From contig NHEU02000041.1 in NCBI GenBank assembly GCA_002171495.2, forward strand, positions 1-9,187: DNA of 9,187 bases, written 5' to 3'. Of this stretch, positions 4,846 to 9,187 are shown piece after piece; the first letter of the stretch is position 1, and every line of letters begins with the position of its first letter. Both the position numbers and the translations under genes were made by a program. This stretch comes from Alphaproteobacteria bacterium TMED93. GTDB taxonomy: Bacteria > Pseudomonadota > Alphaproteobacteria > TMED109. The notes beneath the pieces are model-generated. The model ran no database searches, was not told the DNA's origin, and worked only from the letters and a program-made list of their open reading frames with translations.

Positions 4846-7800
4846 CTTGGAGATTCTTCTTTTTTTTCTTTCTTATTATCATCACCAAATACTTTAAAAA
4901 TACTTCTTATTATTCCTGGCGTAAGTACTGAAAATGGATTAATAGTATATTCAGGATTTTCATAGTTTCCTAATACCTTATAATTAAATCCTATAATTCC
5001 TTCTCCTTCAATTCCTGTTATAATTTTACCAAGTAATGGAATTTTATTTATGATAGTATTTATAGCATAAGCAGGAATTAATACTCCTTCTAAATCTAAT
5101 TCCTTATTTTTTAAATTTATACTGCCCGTAGTACTAGCGCCTAATGATAAGCCCTCAAATCTAGTATTATCTATTTTAATAATCGATTTATCAATATTAA
5201 AGGCACCTTGTAGATTAGTAAAAGGTATACCTTCGTTTGCTAATATTTCTAATAAACCTGTAAATGATGCTAACTGCAAAAGCCTTGCTAGAAATGAAGC
5301 ATCTTTAATACTAAAATTTTTAATTAAGTATTTACCCGATTGTATTTCGTTAGATAGATTATCCAACGAGAATACAATATCTCCACTTCCTAAAATAAAT
5401 TTATCTGAGACTTCCATATTCTTCATGAATAGTCCAAAGTTTAAAAAAGTTAATTTAAATTCGCTGTTTTCTTTTTTATTTAAAATGTATTTAAAATAAG
5501 CATATTTTATTTCATTATGTAAAATTTGACCATTGAGTCTTACTATATTATTATTAAATATATCTGATGTTATTTTTGTTTTTCCAAAGTTTAAATTATT
5601 AAAATGTAAGCTTTCTACAAATATATCTACTTTCCCAGATAGTTTGTTATTATTATTTTCACTAAAAAAATTGTTTACATTAATGCTTTTACCAAAGACA
5701 TTAAGTGTAAAATAGTCTTTTTTTTCTAAGTTTATATTCGCACTAAAATTATCTAACTCCCTTTGAAACTCTTTAACTTTAATTTCATCAACATCACCCT
5801 CATCATTAAGAATAAGATCTCCTCTAATAAGAATATCCTCTGTAAAAAAAGTAAGATTTTCTACATGTGTTAACGATAGTTTATTAAAGTGATAGATAGC
5901 ATTTAACCAACCTTGTTTTTTTTTCTTTTTTTCATAAACTACTTGGCTTATATTAACATTATTATTATAAAGATTAGCAGCTAAAGTAGCTTTCCAGTCA
6001 TCATGAAATAGATTATTTTTTTCAATGATAATATTTACTTTTGAAGTTCCTGACTTTAAAAAGTTATATTCTTCTAAAAAGTCAAACGCATTAAATAATG
6101 CAGTTGAATCAACATTTACTAATAATTTATAATTTTTATTTAATTTTATTTGAATTTTAGACTCTGACTTATTAAGTAAAGCATTGCCATTAATTTTTAA
6201 TAAATTATTTTTATAGGATATGTCACCATTAAAATTTTCTAATATGACAGGAAAATCATTTTTATTTTTTAAACTTAAATCAGTAATATTTCCAGATAGG
6301 CTATAATTTAATTTATTTGCTTTAGTTGGTGAGTAACTAATCTTGATATTAGAGTTTATATTTCCAGATACGTAATCTTCTTTGATTTCCATTGAAGGAA
6401 ATTTATCTTTAATGTCTAACAAACTTAATAGCCTTTTAAATTCCACATTCATTTTTGAATTTAAAGTAAAACTAGTTTTCTCGATATCAAATAAACTATC
6501 TAGTTCAATTATATTATTTGAAAATGATATAATATTATTATTTTTTTTAAAAAAAATATTCTTTGAGTCTAAAATAACTTTATTGTTTTCTTGTAAGTCA
6601 AATATAGCCTCATCCATTGTTATTTTAATATCATTTTCTAAACTAAACTTTGTATCTATTACTTTCCCATTCAATTCTGTGATTGCTATATCGTCATTGC
6701 TATATAAAATTTTTAAATTTATATTTTCTAAATTACCACTTTCTAGATTGGTAATTTTAAAAGAATTTGGAGCAAGCCTGTTTATATTATTGTTTATTAG
6801 ACTTGTAATACCTAATAAACTTAATTTTTTAAAATTAATATTAAACTGCGCATTAGTATTATTAATAAAGCTATCTACATTTCCTTTAATATTTATTTCA
6901 TCATTAGAGCGATTAATTAAAAGTTGGCTAATATCTAATTCATCCTCAGCAAGCTTAGCCTTTAACAAAAAATTATTTATTCTATAATCAAAATTATCAA
7001 ATGCTAATAAAATACTATCTTTATTTATTGATTTAATATCAAATTTACTTGCTAAAAATTTACTTTGCAATATTTCTACTGTTACTTTTCCTTCTAATGA
7101 TAACCTATCTAGATTATTTACAGTAAAACTATTAACTAAATCTAATTTAGTGCTATCTCTAAATAATTTTAGCTGTTTTAACTCAAAATCTATCTTAGCA
7201 TCTACTAATAAATCTCTTGAAAGTTTACCCTTTGCTTTTGTAGGAATTAAAATACCGTTATACAAAATATCAGAATTTAAATTAAACTCATCTCTAGTAT
7301 CATATTTTATTTTTAAATTTTTAAAAATAAAATCATTAAAGGATATACTTACTTTTTCAAAAATTTTTTTTATTTCATTTTTATCATTAAAGTAAGATAC
7401 TCTGACATCTTCAACTATACCTTCAAAAATATTATTATAATATGAAAAATTTGGTTTATTAAATGCTAAAGCTATTTGCTTATTTTTTTCTAAAAGATCA
7501 ACTTTTTCTGCTCTGATATTTTTTATTTGTATATTACCTTCTTGATTTGAAACTGTTATATCTGCTTTCTTTGCAGTTAAGTAACCAGTTTTATTGGGAA
7601 AGTAAACACCTAATTCTGAATTTAATATTTCTAGTTTGTTTGGTAAAAAAGTACTTTCTATGGCTTTTATATTATTAAATTTAAAGTCAAATAAACTTTT
7701 ATTTAATAGCAGACTTATCTTAGCATTGTTAAAAGTTATGTATTTAAATTCTAATTCTTTTTTGATCAGTTTGGTAGCATTAAGCCCTATATTTACTTCT

Positions 7801-8090
7801 TTTGCTTCTGGTATTACAATCTGAAATCCATATTTATTGCTTAGTTGCTTATAGTTTTCAATATCATATATGTTTATTGATATTATATTTTGTAACAAAT
7901 TTATTTGTACTTTTGCATTTTTAAGTTTTTCTATAGGAAATACATCTTCTAGTTTTTCAGTGCTAATATATTTTGTTACAAAACTTAGGTCTAGAGGTTT
8001 ATAAGAAACTCTAAACAACAGACCTGCTAAAAGAAAAATAAATAATACTATCCCAAATAAAGTATATTTTATTAAATTATATTTGATCAA
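4842..8090 (-). CDS. AsmA/YhdP-like protein with alphaproteobacterial AsmA C-terminal domain
   Basis: The protein has 1082 residues. One N-terminal membrane helix (about 9-28, YTLFGIVLFIFLLAGLLFRV) is followed by a very long, beta-repetitive, Asn/Lys-rich periplasmic region. The conserved C-terminal AsmA-like domain includes FLARLLQLASFTGLLEILAN (near 925-945), then GIPF, IPAYAINTIINKIPLLGKII, GIEGEGIIGF and NPFSVLTPGIIRSIF (about 1051-1065), ending in a charged tail. AsmA/YhdP/TamB proteins are inner-membrane-anchored, groove-shaped proteins linked to phospholipid transport to the outer membrane; this member's cargo is not shown. The start is TTG at 8088-8090. No ATG, GTG or TTG lies in frame just upstream and the next Met is hundreds of residues in, so TTG is the only start that keeps the helix. 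No clear Shine-Dalgarno precedes it. An A9 run near 5916-5924 and a T8A8 tract at 6541-6556 lie within it. Confidence 0.92.
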   Translation of the reverse strand: MIKYNLIKYTLFGIVLFIFLLAGLLFRVSYKPLDLSFVTKYISTEKLEDVFPIEKLKNAKVQINLLQNIISINIYDIENYKQLSNKYGFQIVIPEAKEVNIGLNATKLIKKELEFKYITFNNAKISLLLNKSLFDFKFNNIKAIESTFLPNKLEILNSELGVYFPNKTGYLTAKKADITVSNQEGNIQIKNIRAEKVDLLEKNKQIALAFNKPNFSYYNNIFEGIVEDVRVSYFNDKNEIKKIFEKVSISFNDFIFKNLKIKYDTRDEFNLNSDILYNGILIPTKAKGKLSRDLLVDAKIDFELKQLKLFRDSTKLDLVNSFTVNNLDRLSLEGKVTVEILQSKFLASKFDIKSINKDSILLAFDNFDYRINNFLLKAKLAEDELDISQLLINRSNDEINIKGNVDSFINNTNAQFNINFKKLSLLGITSLINNNINRLAPNSFKITNLESGNLENINLKILYSNDDIAITELNGKVIDTKFSLENDIKITMDEAIFDLQENNKVILDSKNIFFKKNNNIISFSNNIIELDSLFDIEKTSFTLNSKMNVEFKRLLSLLDIKDKFPSMEIKEDYVSGNINSNIKISYSPTKANKLNYSLSGNITDLSLKNKNDFPVILENFNGDISYKNNLLKINGNALLNKSESKIQIKLNKNYKLLVNVDSTALFNAFDFLEEYNFLKSGTSKVNIIIEKNNLFHDDWKATLAANLYNNNVNISQVVYEKKKKKQGWLNAIYHFNKLSLTHVENLTFFTEDILIRGDLILNDEGDVDEIKVKEFQRELDNFSANINLEKKDYFTLNVFGKSINVNNFFSENNNNKLSGKVDIFVESLHFNNLNFGKTKITSDIFNNNIVRLNGQILHNEIKYAYFKYILNKKENSEFKLTFLNFGLFMKNMEVSDKFILGSGDIVFSLDNLSNEIQSGKYLIKNFSIKDASFLARLLQLASFTGLLEILANEGIPFTNLQGAFNIDKSIIKIDNTRFEGLSLGASTTGSINLKNKELDLEGVLIPAYAINTIINKIPLLGKIITGIEGEGIIGFNYKVLGNYENPEYTINPFSVLTPGIIRSIFKVFGDDNKKEKKEESPS

Positions 8091-8110
8091 TTTAAAACCG
8101 TTAGTTAGAA

Positions 8111-8122
8111 TATAATATTATA
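8111..8122. promoter_or_regulatory. Palindromic two-way -10 element between the AsmA-like gene and bcp
   Basis: TATAATATTATA is a perfect 12-bp palindrome in the 35-bp spacer between two divergent genes. It presents a consensus TATAAT on each strand: 8111-8116 for bcp and 8122-8117 for the AsmA-like gene. Rightward transcription would start near 8122-8124, a few bases before the bcp ATG at 8126. Leftward transcription would start near 8110, about 20 nt before the TTG. No good -35 hexamer was found on either side, so the assignment rests on the -10 symmetry and the lack of other space. Symmetric -10 elements are an established cause of divergent bacterial transcription. Confidence 0.6.
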
Positions 8123-8125
8123 AAA

Positions 8126-8596
8126 ATGAAATTAAACATAAACAGCAAAGCACCAAACTTCAAACTTCCAAATCAGGAGGGAGAAGTTGTCGAGTTAAAT
8201 AAATTAAAAAAAAACGTCATTTTATTTTTCTATCCAAAAGATAACACACCAGGTTGTACTAAGGAAGCCATTAGTTTTTCAAAATTTTTAGCAGAATTTT
8301 CAAAATTAAATTGCCTTGTTTTTGGTATTTCAAAAGATACTATAAAAAAACATCAAAATTTTATAAAAAAAAGCAACCTTCTAGTTAACCTACTTTCAGA
8401 TGAAACTGATAAAGTATGTGAAGATTATGGCGTATGGGTTGAAAAAAGTATGTATGGTAAAAAGTATATGGGAATAGAGAGAACTACATTTTTAATAAAT
8501 AATAAAAGTAAAATAATTAATATTTGGTCTAAAGTTAAGGTAACTAATCATGTTGAAGAAGTATTAGAATTTACTAAAAATAATTCACATTTATAG
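8126..8596 (+). CDS. bcp: Peroxiredoxin, Bcp/PrxQ family, one-cysteine type
   Basis: This is a thiol peroxidase that reduces hydrogen peroxide and organic hydroperoxides in the cytoplasm. It has 156 residues, the normal Bcp length. The peroxidatic site is [13 protein letters not shown] with Cys44. Other family blocks are [14 protein letters not shown] (68-80), [16 protein letters not shown] (89-104), GIERTTFLI (116-124) and [10 protein letters not shown]. The resolving cysteine that E. coli Bcp carries five residues after the peroxidatic one is Ile49 here. Cys63 and Cys98 are the only others, so it probably works as a 1-Cys enzyme or uses an external thiol. No Shine-Dalgarno precedes the ATG and the predicted transcript start is only 2-4 nt upstream, suggesting a leaderless or near-leaderless mRNA. 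Its end overlaps prfB by 6 nt. Confidence 0.95.
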   Translation: MKLNINSKAPNFKLPNQEGEVVELNKLKKNVILFFYPKDNTPGCTKEAISFSKFLAEFSKLNCLVFGISKDTIKKHQNFIKKSNLLVNLLSDETDKVCEDYGVWVEKSMYGKKYMGIERTTFLINNKSKIINIWSKVKVTNHVEEVLEFTKNNSHL

Positions 8597-9187
8597 CTTT
8601 AAAGCAGATAAAGCAGCATATATAAAACTATCAATGTCGCCATCCAATACTTTTTCTATATCAGACCTCTCTTCACTAGTTCTTAGATCCTTTACCATCT
8701 GATAAGGTTGCATTACATAAGAGCGAATTTGATTTCCCCATCCTATTTCTTTTTTCAAAGACTCAATTTTTTCATTTTTTTCATTTTGTTTTCTTAGTTC
8801 TAATTCATATAATCGAGACTCAAGCATCTTGTAGGCAGTAGCTCTATTTTGATGTTGCGACCTTTGATTTTGGCATTGCACAACTATTGAAGAAGGAATA
8901 TGAGTAATTCTTACAGCACTGTCAGTTTTATTAACATGCTGACCTCCAGCTCCAGAAGCTCTATATGTGTCAACCCTAATATCTTTGGATTCTATTTTTA
9001 TATTTATTGAGTTAGTAATTTCTGGATATACCCATACACTTGCAAAACTAGTATGTCTTCTTTTTTGTGAGTCAAATGGTGATATTCTAACTAATCTATG
9101 AATTCCACTTTCATTTTTAAGGAATCCATATGCATTTTCTCCTATTACTTTTAAGCTAATTGATTTTATACCAGCCTCGTCTCCATT
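8591..9187 (-). CDS. prfB: Peptide chain release factor 2 (C-terminal part, cut by window edge)
   Basis: RF2 recognises UGA and UAA stop codons and triggers release of the finished peptide. The frame is open from the window edge for 198 residues to TAA at 8591-8593; about the first 165-170 residues lie outside. The anticodon-like tripeptide SPF (fragment residues 36-38) identifies RF2 rather than RF1. The catalytic GGQ is at fragment residues 81-83 in [37 protein letters not shown] and [20 protein letters not shown] are conserved C-terminal blocks. The usual prfB autoregulatory frameshift site would lie near the 5' end, outside this window, so its presence cannot be judged. The gene converges on bcp with a 6-nt overlap at the stop codons. 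Confidence 0.97.
   Translation of the reverse strand, partial: NGDEAGIKSISLKVIGENAYGFLKNESGIHRLVRISPFDSQKRRHTSFASVWVYPEITNSINIKIESKDIRVDTYRASGAGGQHVNKTDSAVRITHIPSSIVVQCQNQRSQHQNRATAYKMLESRLYELELRKQNEKNEKIESLKKEIGWGNQIRSYVMQPYQMVKDLRTSEERSDIEKVLDGDIDSFIYAALSALKL

Noticed and set aside
4846..4875. T-rich tract after tyrS as an intrinsic terminator
   Set aside because: No stable stem-loop is seen just before it; the tract is explained by the Lys/Glu-rich C-terminal codons of the convergent gene.
6541..6556. T8A8 tract as a phase-variation site or hairpin
   Set aside because: It encodes FFKK in frame in the AsmA-like protein, and such runs are expected by chance at this base composition.
6382..6987. 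201-residue plus-strand frame inside the AsmA-like gene
   Set aside because: It lies fully antisense to a gene with a recognisable C-terminal domain. Its Ile/Leu/Ser/Phe composition is what the complement of AT-rich Asn/Lys-rich coding sequence yields.
8591..8881. A short 96-residue gene starting at GTG 8881
   Set aside because: The frame continues open to the window edge with RF2 motifs (SPF, GGQ); the GTG is an internal valine codon of prfB.

Overview
The window is a gene-dense, very AT-rich bacterial segment. Almost every base is coding. The largest non-coding gaps are 81 bp (2177-2257) and 35 bp (8091-8125), and two convergent gene pairs overlap at their stop codons. The tyrosyl-tRNA synthetase, the AsmA-like protein and the peroxiredoxin read as alphaproteobacterial family members. 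Their order (tyrS, AsmA-like gene, bcp, then prfB close by) also fits that class. My best guess is a streamlined, low-GC alphaproteobacterium; no 16S or other decisive marker is present.

Region 1 (1-2176, minus strand) is a flagellar operon read flgB-flgC-flgD-flgE, with flgE cut by the window edge. The products are the proximal rod subunits FlgB and FlgC, the hook cap FlgD and the hook protein FlgE. By eye, FlgB, FlgC and FlgD look more like beta/gammaproteobacterial versions than typical alphaproteobacterial ones. A consensus-perfect sigma-54 (-24/-12) promoter lies just upstream of flgB.

Region 2 (2258-4845, plus strand) is a tight three-gene run: an unrecognised 321-residue acidic/lysine-rich protein with a 51-bp-period repeat array, a small lipoprotein, and tyrS. 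Gaps between the genes are 2-3 nt, so they are probably co-transcribed.

Region 3 (4842-9187) holds a 1082-residue AsmA/YhdP-type inner-membrane-anchored protein (minus), divergent from a one-cysteine-type Bcp/PrxQ peroxiredoxin (plus), which converges on the C-terminal half of prfB, release factor 2 (minus). The AsmA-like gene and bcp share a 35-bp spacer built around the perfect palindrome TATAATATTATA, which could act as a two-way -10 element.

The points most worth following up are the sigma-54 promoter, the mosaic ancestry it hints at, the symmetric promoter, and the repeat protein of unknown function beside the flagellar operon. I saw no tRNA, rRNA, CRISPR array, insertion sequence or prophage.
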